Assembly (NCBI GenBank): GCA_016794525.1
Contig: JAEUJY010000068.1
Location: 1-64,000, forward strand
Length of the DNA stretch: 64,000 nucleotides
Source of the DNA: Myxococcales bacterium
GTDB taxonomy: Bacteria > Myxococcota_A > Polyangia > Haliangiales > Haliangiaceae
Direction of reading: 5' to 3'
Part shown: positions 1 to 7,963 of the stretch, piece by piece
Position numbering within the stretch: position 1 is the first letter of the stretch
Layout of the letters: the number at the start of each line of letters is the position of its first letter
Notes under the pieces: model-generated
Told to the model about the DNA's origin: nothing
The model's database searches: none
Seen by the model: the letters and a program-made list of their open reading frames with translations, nothing else
Made by a program: the position numbers and the translations under genes

Positions 1-19
1 GTCCTCGCTGAGCGAGGAC
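1..19. repeat. Perfect 9-bp inverted repeat at window edge
   Basis: GTCCTCGCT and AGCGAGGAC flank a single central base. It lies about 24 nt past the stop of the RHS-like gene on the minus strand, so it may be its terminator hairpin. The window ends before any T-tract could be seen. Confidence 0.4.
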
Positions 20-42
20 GCGCTCGTGCACGCCTCGCGGCG

Positions 43-3000
43 TCACGAGCAAGGCGAAGAACCGTCTCCGCGCCAACGGGTGGGTCCCTGGTCACCGGTG
101 ATCCCGGTGGAACTGGTACCCGACGACACCGCTGGCGACACCTTGGTGCGCGCACCGGCGACGATGGCATCCGTGTACGTCGTCTTCGCGACCAGCGTCT
201 TCTGCCAGGCCCCGCCGCCGCCGGGATCGCGGTTGACGTACGTCGCCACCGGCCGCCCGATCCCATCGACATCTGTCCAGGTCTTCTCGTTGTTCGGCGC
301 CGTCCCGTTGGGCCCTTCCTTCGTCAGCTGCGCGCCCGTGCCCGGCTCGTACGTCGCGGTCACGACGTGCCCGAGCTCGTTCGTGCTGCTGATGACGAAC
401 CGCTTGGTCGCGTCGTACCCGTAGCTCTCCACCGGCCCCGACGGATTGTTCCGCGGGTTCTGCGTCGTGAGCTTCACGCCCGTCGCCGGGTCGTAGGTCC
501 ACGTCGTGATCGCCCGCGTCGTGTAGTCCGGCGTGCCCGCCGCGTTGACCGCGAAGAACTGCTGCTGGAACGTCGGCTGCTTGTACGCGCTGTCGAAGCC
601 CGTCTCGACGTAGTTGGTCCAGGTGTCCTGCGACGGGTTGCCGTTGTTCGCCAGGAGCGTGGCCAGCGTCTGCTGCTGGACCTGGTACGCCGTCGGCGTC
701 GAGTACAGGACGTAGCCCTGGTAGCTGCGCCGGTCGCCGGCGTCGTACGCGGGACCGTCCATCGTGTAGGTGTTGTCCTCGACCCAGAGCTGGCCCGAGA
801 GCGCGGTCCAGATCGAGTACTTCCACACGTAGCCCGCGTACGCGTTCCTGCACGTGAGCTCGCTCTGGCCGTTGTTGCAGGTCCACGACTTCTGATTGGT
901 CGCGTGGTAGGTCGTGATCGCGCCGTTGAACAGCGTGAATGGCGCCCAGGTCGTCTCGCTGATGCTCCGCGGATTCGCCGGCTCCTCCGCCGAGTACTTC
1001 CGGCTCATCTGCAGCCGCCCGCTCCAGTCGACCACGTAGTCGTAGGTGTCGACCGACTTCGCGCTGCCGCTCGCCGCCGGCGGCAAGGTCGTCGTCACCT
1101 CCTCGAAGCCGCGGAAGCCCCAGCGGCCACGGTCGTCCTTGGCCCAGATCGGGTGCTTGTACGCGTAGCTGGTCGTCGAGACATCTGCGTCCCACTGGTC
1201 GAAGGTCGACATCGACTTCACGACCCACTGGACGTTCGGGATCGCCTTGCGGCGGTCCCGGTCGGGCGACGAGTACGTCGGATCCTGCGTCACCGTCGTC
1301 GCATCGGTCGTCGGCGCGTAGGTGATGGTCACCGTCGCGCCGCGGCCGTTGGTCACCGCCTTGAGCAGGCGGAGCGGCTGGGTGTCCTTGTCACCGATCA
1401 CCGTCGCCGTCGCCGGAGTGCCGGGCGTGAAGGCCCAGCCCTCCGCCCGGCCATCGCCGTCGAGGTCCACGAAGTCTTTCGTGACGGACCACCAGCCGGG
1501 CGAGATCGCGGACGACACCTGGCGAAGCGCCAGCTGCATGAAGTTGCCGCTCGCCGGCGTCGGCATGGCGATCACGTTGCGGAACGAGCCGCCGCTGTTG
1601 ATGGAGACCTCGGTGACGTCCGGCTGGGTCGTCGTGTAGGGGCCGTTCCAGGTGCGCACCAGGTCGACCCGGCCGTCGCCGTCGATGTCGACGAGACGAT
1701 CCAGCGTATACTTGGTCCCCGTCAGCATGTAGTCGGACTCCGGCGCGACCGACGTCGCGTCGAGGTATGACCGCGACAGCATCTGGAAGATCTGGCCGAC
1801 GCTCTGGCCGAGCGCTCCCGTGGCGCTGTTGCTCGGGAAGTGCCGGCCGTCGTTGAAGAACGCCTCGGTCCGGCGGGGTGCACTGCCGTCGCGGAATGAC
1901 CAGAAGGCGTCGCTGGTCCCGTCACCGTTCAGATCGACGAGCAGCGTGTGACCGCGCAGGTCGCGGTCTTCCAGACTTGGGAGACTACCCGCCTCGAGCG
2001 GATCGCACTGAGTGCCCGTCTGCTCAAGCGACTTGTGCTCGCAGCTCCCCATCCCGGTGAAGCCGTTCGGCGCCAGCCACAGGTACGGGTCGTTCCCCTG
2101 GAAGCCGTGGAACTGGCCGGTCCCGTCGCCGCGGTACACGAGCCACCAGTTCGGGCTGTACCAAGGCGGGCTCGCATAGGCGCCGCGGACCGCGACGTCG
2201 ATGAAGCCGTCGGCGTCGAGGTCGGTCACGACGTGCGACTCCGAGAACACCGCACCGCCGCCCGCCGCCGGCGAGTCGCCGTTCTCGGACTCGAGCGGCA
2301 CCGGCTCGTACTTGATCTCACCCAGCGGCGGCAGCGGCGCGCTGGGGTTGCCGGTGTTCGCGTAGAAGAACCACGGGTAGCGGTCGCACTGCTCGTGCGG
2401 CCTCACCTCGCTGCACTTGACGGGGGTCACCGTCGGGTCGACCCACTTGGGGTCGGTGAGACAGCCGGACTGCATGCTGCAGTTCCCCGACGCGCCCTTG
2501 GCCATCCACCCAGCCGGGACGTGGGGTGCTCCCGCGACGCACTGGGCGATGTCGGCGGGCGCGATCGTGCACGGCGGCTTCGTGCAGTCGAGGCGATCCA
2601 TGATGCAGGTCGAGTCGAGCCGACGACCGGCGCCGCCGTCGGGCAGGGGCGTGATGCACGTCGGCCACTGCGGCCCCGGCAACTTCAGCTTGGTGAAGAG
2701 ATCCGGGAAGAACGGCTGCCCGGAGATCGGATCGTTGAGCAGGTTCGCGTCGAAGTGAAAGTCCTGGTGGATCGCCGCCACCAGGTCGACGCGGCCGTCG
2801 GAGTTGAGGTCGAGCCAGCGGTACGCGAGGTGGGTCTCCTTGCTGTAGTCCTCGCATTCGGAGTGCAGGTTCCCGGAGCGCACCAGCGTCATCTGGTGGT
2901 TGAGGAAGCACTTCTCGCCGGTGCCCCGGTTGCCGTTCTTCCACGGCAGGCGCGGCATCGTGATCGGCGCGCTGAACCCCTCGAACGAGACGAAGCCGCC

Positions 3001-4293
3001 GGGGTCGCGCCCCAGGTTCTTGGCCCAGACGAACTTGCACTCGTTCGGTTCAGCTGGGTCGTCGTACGACTCGATGCGGTCCTGCAGGCCGTCGCCGTCG
3101 AAGTCGAGCATCATGGCGCGGACGCCGTTCCACTTGCCGCTGGCGCGCTCGCCGGTGCTGGTGCTGCCCTGGGTCCAGAAGCTGGCCCACGGAGCCACCT
3201 GCGTGCGGCTGTCGTCGAACGCTCGCTCGAGGCGGTTGTAGCTGAACGTGACGGCGGGCAAATCAACGTGGGGCTGCCCGGCTTGCCACGCGCTCTCCTG
3301 GATCGACGTCAGCACGCGCTGCGGTCCGTGCAGCGCCCAGCACGACGCCGCCGCGGCGTCGTAGCCCAGCGTGTACTCGCGGGTGTGCTGCGTGACGCCG
3401 CCGCTGTCGATCGCGATCGCGCGGATCTTCGTCAGCTTGCGGCGCCCCTCCTTGACGCCGAGGATCGCGTTCTCGGCGGCGCCGATCGGCAGCCGGTCGG
3501 TCGGGGCGCAGAACTCGTCGACGTAGTCGAACTGGACCTTGGCGAACGCCGGGAGGCCGGCGGCCGGGTTCGAGGTGTAGCGGACCTCGACCAGCTGCTG
3601 GTCGGCCCACTGGTACTCGATGCGGTTGCCGTACCGGTCCTCGGTGCTGGTCAGCGGGATGACGTAGGCGGCCGCGCCGGAGACCAGCGACGTCTCACCG
3701 AAGTAGTAGGTGAGGCCGTTCGTGCCGCGCGCGCGCCACTTGTACGCGCCGCCGTTGATGCGTTCGTATCGGACGTAGGAGTCGTCGTTCTGGGCGCGAT
3801 AGGCCTGCAGCACGTCAGCGGCGACGCCAGCGGGCTCGGTGACCGGCACCAGCGGCCGACCGCCGCTGAGCGTCGACACCCACTTCTCGCGTTGCCACGA
3901 CGGCAACTGACCGGGCAGGCCGTCGTAGTACGTCATCGCCAGGAGCGACTCGCTGGTATCCAGCCGGATCTCCGGGATCGACAGCGACCAGTGATCCGCG
4001 ATCCCGCCGTAGACCGCGCCCTGCGACGAGTACGACAGCGCGAGCTTGGGCTCCATGCCCATGCGCCCCGGCGGGACGCTGATCGGGTACGCGTACGACA
4101 GCGCGCCGGTCTGGGTCGAGACCGACGCGTCGCCGTCGCGGATGTCCTTGGCCTTGGGCGGATCCGAGCCCAGCATCGGCGCCGGGATCGCCGCGATGTC
4201 GGCCGGCGCGGCCCACAAGGGCGCGGCCAGCGTGCATGCGAGCAAGGCAGCTACAGGCCTCGCCCACGCCTTCCGAGTGACTGACTTCGACAT
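43..4293 (-). CDS. Secreted SpvB/TcdB-like RHS-family protein, probably truncated at the C-terminus
   Basis: A 1416-residue secreted protein. The start is the ATG preceded by a GGAGGGG Shine-Dalgarno; an upstream in-frame codon lacks one. A signal peptide (about residues 1-29, ending ALLACTLAAPLWAAPA) precedes an SpvB/Tc-toxin B-type N-terminal domain (motif KLALSYSSQG). About six FG-GAP/VCBS-like DxDGDG repeats follow (LDFDGDGLQDR, LDLNSDGRVDL, VDIDGDGRVDL, VDLDGDGRAEG), then a TcdB-middle-like part (RGRWGFRGFEE) and RHS/YD-type repeats (YGYDATKRF, TWTDVDGIGRPV). Relatives form hollow beta-cocoons that encapsulate a C-terminal toxin. Here the protein stops soon after the first YD repeats, with no RHS core or toxin tip. 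The last 30 or so codons lose the strong G/C third-position bias, so the end looks degenerate or frameshifted. It could be a Tc-B-like structural protein or a decayed RHS gene. Confidence 0.8.
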   Translation of the reverse strand: MSKSVTRKAWARPVAALLACTLAAPLWAAPADIAAIPAPMLGSDPPKAKDIRDGDASVSTQTGALSYAYPISVPPGRMGMEPKLALSYSSQGAVYGGIADHWSLSIPEIRLDTSESLLAMTYYDGLPGQLPSWQREKWVSTLSGGRPLVPVTEPAGVAADVLQAYRAQNDDSYVRYERINGGAYKWRARGTNGLTYYFGETSLVSGAAAYVIPLTSTEDRYGNRIEYQWADQQLVEVRYTSNPAAGLPAFAKVQFDYVDEFCAPTDRLPIGAAENAILGVKEGRRKLTKIRAIAIDSGGVTQHTREYTLGYDAAAASCWALHGPQRVLTSIQESAWQAGQPHVDLPAVTFSYNRLERAFDDSRTQVAPWASFWTQGSTSTGERASGKWNGVRAMMLDFDGDGLQDRIESYDDPAEPNECKFVWAKNLGRDPGGFVSFEGFSAPITMPRLPWKNGNRGTGEKCFLNHQMTLVRSGNLHSECEDYSKETHLAYRWLDLNSDGRVDLVAAIHQDFHFDANLLNDPISGQPFFPDLFTKLKLPGPQWPTCITPLPDGGAGRRLDSTCIMDRLDCTKPPCTIAPADIAQCVAGAPHVPAGWMAKGASGNCSMQSGCLTDPKWVDPTVTPVKCSEVRPHEQCDRYPWFFYANTGNPSAPLPPLGEIKYEPVPLESENGDSPAAGGGAVFSESHVVTDLDADGFIDVAVRGAYASPPWYSPNWWLVYRGDGTGQFHGFQGNDPYLWLAPNGFTGMGSCEHKSLEQTGTQCDPLEAGSLPSLEDRDLRGHTLLVDLNGDGTSDAFWSFRDGSAPRRTEAFFNDGRHFPSNSATGALGQSVGQIFQMLSRSYLDATSVAPESDYMLTGTKYTLDRLVDIDGDGRVDLVRTWNGPYTTTQPDVTEVSINSGGSFRNVIAMPTPASGNFMQLALRQVSSAISPGWWSVTKDFVDLDGDGRAEGWAFTPGTPATATVIGDKDTQPLRLLKAVTNGRGATVTITYAPTTDATTVTQDPTYSSPDRDRRKAIPNVQWVVKSMSTFDQWDADVSTTSYAYKHPIWAKDDRGRWGFRGFEEVTTTLPPAASGSAKSVDTYDYVVDWSGRLQMSRKYSAEEPANPRSISETTWAPFTLFNGAITTYHATNQKSWTCNNGQSELTCRNAYAGYVWKYSIWTALSGQLWVEDNTYTMDGPAYDAGDRRSYQGYVLYSTPTAYQVQQQTLATLLANNGNPSQDTWTNYVETGFDSAYKQPTFQQQFFAVNAAGTPDYTTRAITTWTYDPATGVKLTTQNPRNNPSGPVESYGYDATKRFVISSTNELGHVVTATYEPGTGAQLTKEGPNGTAPNNEKTWTDVDGIGRPVATYVNRDPGGGGAWQKTLVAKTTYTDAIVAGARTKVSPAVSSGTSSTGITGDQGPTRWRGDGSSPCS

Positions 4294-4482
4294 ATCCCCT
4301 CCACACACGAGAGTTGGAGAACCGTTCCTCGACTTCGCCACGCGCCACGCGACGAGGCCGCGCACCGCTCTCGCGGCGCGCGACCTCGCCCGTCTCCCTC
4401 AGCGTTCGCTCGACGCCTCGGGCGGTGGTCCCGCAGCGCCTCCGGCTGCGGCCACGTCGCACGCGACCAGCGCCGCGGCGTC

Positions 4483-4830
4483 GTGCGCCGCGAGCCTGCA
4501 GTCCCGCGCTTCGTCATCCATGCGCTCGACACAATCTCCGACGAACGCGACATCCAGCGCAGCCTTGAGCGCGGCCTGGTGCTGTTCGCGATCGGCGGTG
4601 ACCGACTGCAGCTGCACGTCGACGAGATGATCCCTCAACCGCAAACCGCTGCCTGCACCGAGCCGACGCCGATCCCCGGTCCCGTCTGCGGTGACGAGGC
4701 GCGCCTCGCGTACTGCAAGGACAGCTGCGCAGCCGACGCCCTGTGCCCCGGCCACGATCAATGGGCCTGCGAGCTCGACTGCCGCGCCTGCCGCACCGAC
4801 GACAACTACTGCCCCGCCGATCCCGAGTGA
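4483..4830 (+). CDS. Small Cys-rich protein of unknown function
   Basis: A 115-residue reading frame with high G/C at third positions from its GTG to its stop, unlike the surrounding DNA. The C-terminal half carries about ten cysteines in short spacings (ACTEP, VCGDE, YCKDSCAADALC, WACELDCRAC, NYCPADPE), resembling disulfide-rich or metal-binding modules. No signal peptide or Shine-Dalgarno is evident from this start. An internal ATG at 4627 would give a 67-residue protein holding just the Cys-rich part. It is divergent from the RHS-like gene. No family is recognised; function unknown. Confidence 0.45.
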   Translation: MRREPAVPRFVIHALDTISDERDIQRSLERGLVLFAIGGDRLQLHVDEMIPQPQTAACTEPTPIPGPVCGDEARLAYCKDSCAADALCPGHDQWACELDCRACRTDDNYCPADPE

Positions 4831-5262
4831 TCCCCCGCGCGCTGCGTTCCCCGCTCTTCGCGCCTGATTCCGTCGCCGCCACAGGGCCGCGGCCATCGCC
4901 TCCCTCGCCGCGCCTCATTCCCCTCGTCGACGGCGGCGCCCTCCGGCGGCGCCCTCCGCCACCAGCGGCCCCTCCACCTGCTGCGCCAGCCCCAAGGAGG
5001 CGCAGGGGTCCCGCAGCCCGCGTAAATTCCACAGCCCGGCGGTGGATGCGTCGACCGGTCGTGGTGCGGCACTCCCTCTTCGACGAGCCGGGTGGTCTGA
5101 ACCGCGGGCCAAGGGACGCCCTGCGTCTCCGGGGGCGGTCCACTCCCCGTTCTCCGCCTCCGTCTCCCTCGTCTCCCTCGTCTCCCTCGTCTCCCTCGTC
5201 TCCCTCGCCTCCCTCGCCTCGCCTCCGCCTCCGCCTCGCCTCCGCCTCCGTCGACTCCCCGC
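4831..5262. other. 432-bp gene-free stretch
   Basis: No frame here has convincing coding character. The left half is nondescript GC-rich sequence; the right half is dominated by the 9-bp CTCCCTCGT-type tandem repeat and CCT/CCG-rich tracts that run up to the stop codon of the cysteine-synthase-family gene. It lies between convergent genes. Confidence 0.6.
5151..5250. repeat. Short tandem repeat, unit GTCTCCCTC
   Basis: Five exact 9-bp units run from 5162 to 5206, followed by GCCTCCCTC variants and a decaying GCCTCC tract. The tract is pyrimidine-rich on the plus strand and purine-rich on the minus strand. It sits just downstream of a minus-strand stop codon and has the look of slippage-generated sequence. 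Confidence 0.85.
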
Positions 5263-6261
5263 CTACGCGACGAAGTCCAGACTCGTCGCCTTCGGCGTCA
5301 GCCCCTTCTCCTCGAGCCACGCCGGCGCGAACAGCCGCGACGCGTACCGGCTCGCGCCGTCGCACAGCATCGTCGCGATCGTCGCGCCCGGGCCCAGCTT
5401 CCGCGCCAGCTTCACCGCGCCGACGCAGCCGAGCGCCGCCGAGCCGCCCACGAACAGGCCGTCCTTCGCCAAGAGCCAGTGCACCATCTCGACCGCTTCG
5501 CGATCGGTGCCCGCGAACGCGCCCGCGAGCTTCGCCTGCGCGAAGTTCGCCGTGATTCGACGGATGCCGATGCCCTCGAGGATGCTCGAGCCCGTCGCGT
5601 CGAGCGTCCCGTGGTTCACGTGGTTGTAGAGCGAGCTGCCCTCGCAGTCGATCAGCCACGCCTGCGCCGCCGGCCGCGCCTCGGCCAGGAAGCGCGACGT
5701 CCCGCCGATCGTGCCGCCGGTGCCCGCGCACGCGACGAAGCCGTCGAGCCCCGGCGCGTCGGCCAGCAGCTCGGGGCCGGTCGTGCGGTAGTGCGCGTCG
5801 GCGTTCGCCGGGTTCTCGAACTGATCGGCCCAGAACGCGCCGCGCTCCTCGGCCAGCCGCCGGGCCACGTGATAGTAGTTGCCCGGGTTGGCGAACGGCA
5901 GCGCCGGCACCAGGTGCAGCACCGCGCCGAGCGCCCGCAACAGCTCGATCTTCTCCGGGCTCTGGTTGTCGGGCATGACGATGTGGCAGGCGTAGCCGCG
6001 AGCGCGGGCCACCAGCGCCAGGCCGATGCCGGTGTTGCCGGCCGTGCCCTCGACGATCTCGCGCGGGCCCGCGCCGCCCAGCCGCCCCGCGGCCTCGGCC
6101 GCCAGCACGATCTGGCGCGCCGCGCGGTCCTTGACGCTGCCGCCGGGGTTGAGGTGCTCGGCCTTGCCCAGGATCGTGCACCCGGTGGCGTCCGACAGGC
6201 TGGCGATGCGGATGAGCGGGGTGGCACCGACGGTGCCGACGAAGCCGTCGCGAACGGGCAT
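5263..6261 (-). CDS. Cysteine synthase-family PLP enzyme (CysK/CBS fold)
   Basis: A 332-residue cytosolic fold-type II PLP enzyme of the cysteine synthase / cystathionine beta-synthase family, expected to do beta-replacement on O-acetylserine or a related substrate. The PLP lysine lies in GGSVKDRAA near the N-terminus. The substrate loop reads EGTAGNTG, where CysK usually has TSGNTG. The phosphate-binding glycine loop is CAGTGGTIGGTS and the late motif is FVGGSAALG. An in-frame TTG nine bases upstream is possible, but ATG is preferred because TAGCTT lies 7 nt before it. It is a single-gene unit facing the Fur-regulated genes. It could act on cysteine, cystathionine or another O-activated serine; sequence alone does not decide. 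Confidence 0.85.
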   Translation of the reverse strand: MPVRDGFVGTVGATPLIRIASLSDATGCTILGKAEHLNPGGSVKDRAARQIVLAAEAAGRLGGAGPREIVEGTAGNTGIGLALVARARGYACHIVMPDNQSPEKIELLRALGAVLHLVPALPFANPGNYYHVARRLAEERGAFWADQFENPANADAHYRTTGPELLADAPGLDGFVACAGTGGTIGGTSRFLAEARPAAQAWLIDCEGSSLYNHVNHGTLDATGSSILEGIGIRRITANFAQAKLAGAFAGTDREAVEMVHWLLAKDGLFVGGSAALGCVGAVKLARKLGPGATIATMLCDGASRYASRLFAPAWLEEKGLTPKATSLDFVA

Positions 6262-6268
6262 GGGCGAC

Positions 6269-6274
6269 AAGCTA
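6269..6274 (-). promoter_or_regulatory. Putative -10 box TAGCTT of a leaderless transcript
   Basis: TAGCTT ends 7 nt before the ATG of the cysteine-synthase-family gene, which has no Shine-Dalgarno. Transcription would begin at or next to the start codon. Confidence 0.4.
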
Positions 6275-6301
6275 CCGCAGGGGCCGGTCGCGGGGGCGCG
6301 C

Positions 6302-6331
6302 TTGACAGGCTCCCGTGGATATGAAAATGAT
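6302..6331 (+). promoter_or_regulatory. Putative sigma70-type promoter
   Basis: A perfect -35 TTGACA, an 18-bp spacer, then -10 AATGAT. The predicted start is about 6 nt before the ATG of the barrel gene, leaving no room for a Shine-Dalgarno. The -10 box lies inside the Fur box. Confidence 0.55.
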
Positions 6332-6341
6332 ATTCAAAATC
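6323..6341 (+). promoter_or_regulatory. Fur box
   Basis: GAAAATGATATTCAAAATC matches the classic 19-bp Fur consensus (GATAATGATWATCATTATC) at about 15 of 19 positions and is an AT-rich island in very GC-rich DNA. It covers the -10 region and ends 2 bp before the start codon, an ideal position for iron-dependent repression. Confidence 0.65.
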
Positions 6342-6343
6342 CA

Positions 6344-7096
6344 ATGCGCCTCATCCACGCCCTCGCCGCCCTCGCCCTCGCGTCCATCGCCGTGCCCGCC
6401 CTCGCCCACGCCGATCGCCGCTCGTTCTCGCGCACCTACGAGTACCAGACCATGCCCGAGGGCGAGACCGAGGTTGAGATCTACTCGACCTGGAACCGCA
6501 CCACCTGGGCCGACGGCGCGGTCGAGAAGCACGACCTGCAGCTCGAGCTCGAGCACGGCATCACCGACCGGTGGGACGTGTCGCTGTACCACGTCTTCAG
6601 CCAGGCCTCGGGCGACGCCATGACCGCCATCCCGATGCACCTGAAGGAGGTCAAGCTGCGCAGCCGCTACCGCTTCGCCGAGCGCGGCGAGCTGCCGGTT
6701 GACGTGCTGGCGTACGGCGAGCTGATCCGCGACTTCGGCGCCAGCGCGTACGCCGCCGAGGTCAAGGCGGTCCTGGCGCGCGACTTTGGTCAGGTCACCG
6801 TCGCCACCAACCTGGTCGGCGAGGTTGGGTTCGGCGCCGACGTCGCCGAGACCGAGGTCGAGCTGGCGTGGGCGATCGGCGCGTCGTACGAGGCGTCGCC
6901 GACCTGGAAGCTGGGTGCCGAGTCGTGGGGCGACTTCGAGCCGAGCGAGGTCGACGAGTCGCTGTCGGCGTACGCCGGCCCCGCGGTGTCGTGGGCGCCG
7001 TCGTCGAGCTTGTGGATCACCACCACCGCTGGGTTCGGCCTCAACGACAACAGCGACAAGTTCTCGCTGCGCGCGCTGATCGGGATGGCGCTGTGA
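6344..7096 (+). CDS. Iron-regulated outer-membrane beta-barrel protein
   Basis: A 250-residue protein with a signal peptide (MRLIHALAALALAS..., cleaved near PALAHA). The mature part alternates hydrophobic and polar residues (ELEHGITDRWDVSLYHVF, WKLGAESWGDF) and ends with GMAL, as in small transporter-like barrels whose last strand ends in a hydrophobic residue. No named enzyme or receptor family is recognised. The Fur box overlapping its promoter implies expression under iron limitation. Its stop overlaps the GTG of the cytochrome c gene by 4 nt, so the two are co-translated. Inference: a channel or electron-transfer conduit working with that cytochrome in iron uptake or reduction. Confidence 0.8.
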   Translation: MRLIHALAALALASIAVPALAHADRRSFSRTYEYQTMPEGETEVEIYSTWNRTTWADGAVEKHDLQLELEHGITDRWDVSLYHVFSQASGDAMTAIPMHLKEVKLRSRYRFAERGELPVDVLAYGELIRDFGASAYAAEVKAVLARDFGQVTVATNLVGEVGFGADVAETEVELAWAIGASYEASPTWKLGAESWGDFEPSEVDESLSAYAGPAVSWAPSSSLWITTTAGFGLNDNSDKFSLRALIGMAL

Positions 7097-7386
7097 TCCG
7101 CGCGGCCGCGCTGCTCACCCTCGTCGCCGCGTGCGGTCGGCCGTGGGTGCCGGTCGCCACCGAGGCCGACGCCGCCCGGACCAACACCGCGCTCGGCGAC
7201 CTTCAGCGCGGCCGCGAGCTGCTGATCGGCAACTGCAGCGGCTGCCACCTGACGCCGTCGCCGCGCGATCACCGCGCCGCCGACTGGCCGAACGAGGTCG
7301 CCGAGATGCGCGAGCGCTCGAAGCTCACCGCCGACGAGGTCGCGCTGATCACGCAGTACCTGACCGCGTTCGCCGACCAGCGCTGA
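7093..7386 (+). CDS. Mono-heme cytochrome c lipoprotein
   Basis: A 97-residue lipoprotein. The lipobox LVAAC puts the lipidated cysteine at residue 14, and one heme-binding motif CSGCH lies at about 48-52. A distal methionine ligand is not obvious: the only later methionine is in VAEMRERS. The second half has the helix pattern of a small class I cytochrome c fold ending YLTAFADQR. The GTG start overlaps the preceding stop as GTGA, so it shares the Fur-controlled promoter. It would be anchored to a membrane facing the periplasm or cell surface. Its electron partner is unknown. Confidence 0.8.
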   Translation: MIRAAALLTLVAACGRPWVPVATEADAARTNTALGDLQRGRELLIGNCSGCHLTPSPRDHRAADWPNEVAEMRERSKLTADEVALITQYLTAFADQR

Positions 7387-7411
7387 CGCCGCGGCGCCCG
7401 CCCGGCCGCGC

Positions 7412-7918
7412 TCACGGCGACGGGCCGCGCACCACGACGAACGTGCGGTAGTGGTCGCGGGTGTAGCGCAGCTCGTGGCGCTGGCCGGCCACCAGCCGCC
7501 GCGCGCCGCGGTCGTCCTCGTCCGGCGTCGGCACCGTGTACTCGCGCCAGTAGCCGCGCGGCTCGACCGGCAGGCGCTTCTCGCGGTTCTCGAACACCGC
7601 GCCGTCCTTGCGGTACGTGAACGGCCCGCCGCGATCGATCGCCTCGACCACCGCGACGATCGCGGCCCGCTCGTCGGGATCGGCGATGGCCGACAGGTCG
7701 AGGCGCGCGCGCGCGGGCGTCGACGCAGGCGGCGCGCGGGGCGGCGACGGCGCGGCCGGCGGGGGCGATGGCGGCGCCGGGCGCGGGGCCTCGGTCGGCG
7801 TGGCGCGCGGCGGCGCCGCAGGATCCTGCGCGGCGTCGCGGGCCTGCCATGCGACGACCAGCGCGACCGCGATCACCACCGCGACGGAGAGCAGCGAGCT
7901 CGCGCGGCGGGTCGCCAT
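7412..7918 (-). CDS. Membrane-anchored guanyl-specific ribonuclease (barnase/RNase Sa family)
   Basis: A 168-residue protein with an N-terminal hydrophobic segment (about residues 9-24), a Pro/Ala-rich linker (about 30-72) and a C-terminal microbial ribonuclease domain. The diagnostic sequence runs FTYRKDGAVFENREKRLP, GYWREYTV, ARRLV, YTRDHYRTF. This supplies the general base Glu (about 126), phosphate-binding Arg (140/141) and general acid His (about 156) of the family. It would cleave RNA after guanosine, outside the cytoplasmic membrane. No barstar-like inhibitor gene is adjacent. It is divergent from the DJ-1 gene with only 45 bp between them, and has a TACCGT box 5 nt before the ATG. Confidence 0.85.
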   Translation of the reverse strand: MATRRASSLLSVAVVIAVALVVAWQARDAAQDPAAPPRATPTEAPRPAPPSPPPAAPSPPRAPPASTPARARLDLSAIADPDERAAIVAVVEAIDRGGPFTYRKDGAVFENREKRLPVEPRGYWREYTVPTPDEDDRGARRLVAGQRHELRYTRDHYRTFVVVRGPSP

Positions 7919-7923
7919 GGCCG

Positions 7924-7929
7924 ACGGTA
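7924..7929 (-). promoter_or_regulatory. Putative -10 box TACCGT, leaderless
   Basis: TACCGT ends 5 nt before the ATG of the ribonuclease gene. The same hexamer occurs before the Omp85-like and peroxiredoxin genes. Confidence 0.4.
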
Positions 7930-7949
7930 CCGCGATCGCGCCGGCGGTG

Positions 7950-7955
7950 TAGAGT
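7950..7955 (+). promoter_or_regulatory. Putative -10 box TAGAGT
   Basis: TAGAGT ends 8 nt before the ATG of the DJ-1/PfpI gene. No Shine-Dalgarno is present. Confidence 0.4.
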
Positions 7956-7963
7956 CGCGGCGC

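Noticed and set aside
1948..4284. 778-codon plus-strand open frame opposite the RHS-like gene
   Set aside because: Arg/Val/Asp-rich low-complexity translation with no motifs; the minus strand encodes recognisable SpvB and FG-GAP repeats.
5162..5206. Regular 9-bp repeats considered as a CRISPR array
   Set aside because: Units are far too short, have no spacers and no cas genes are present.
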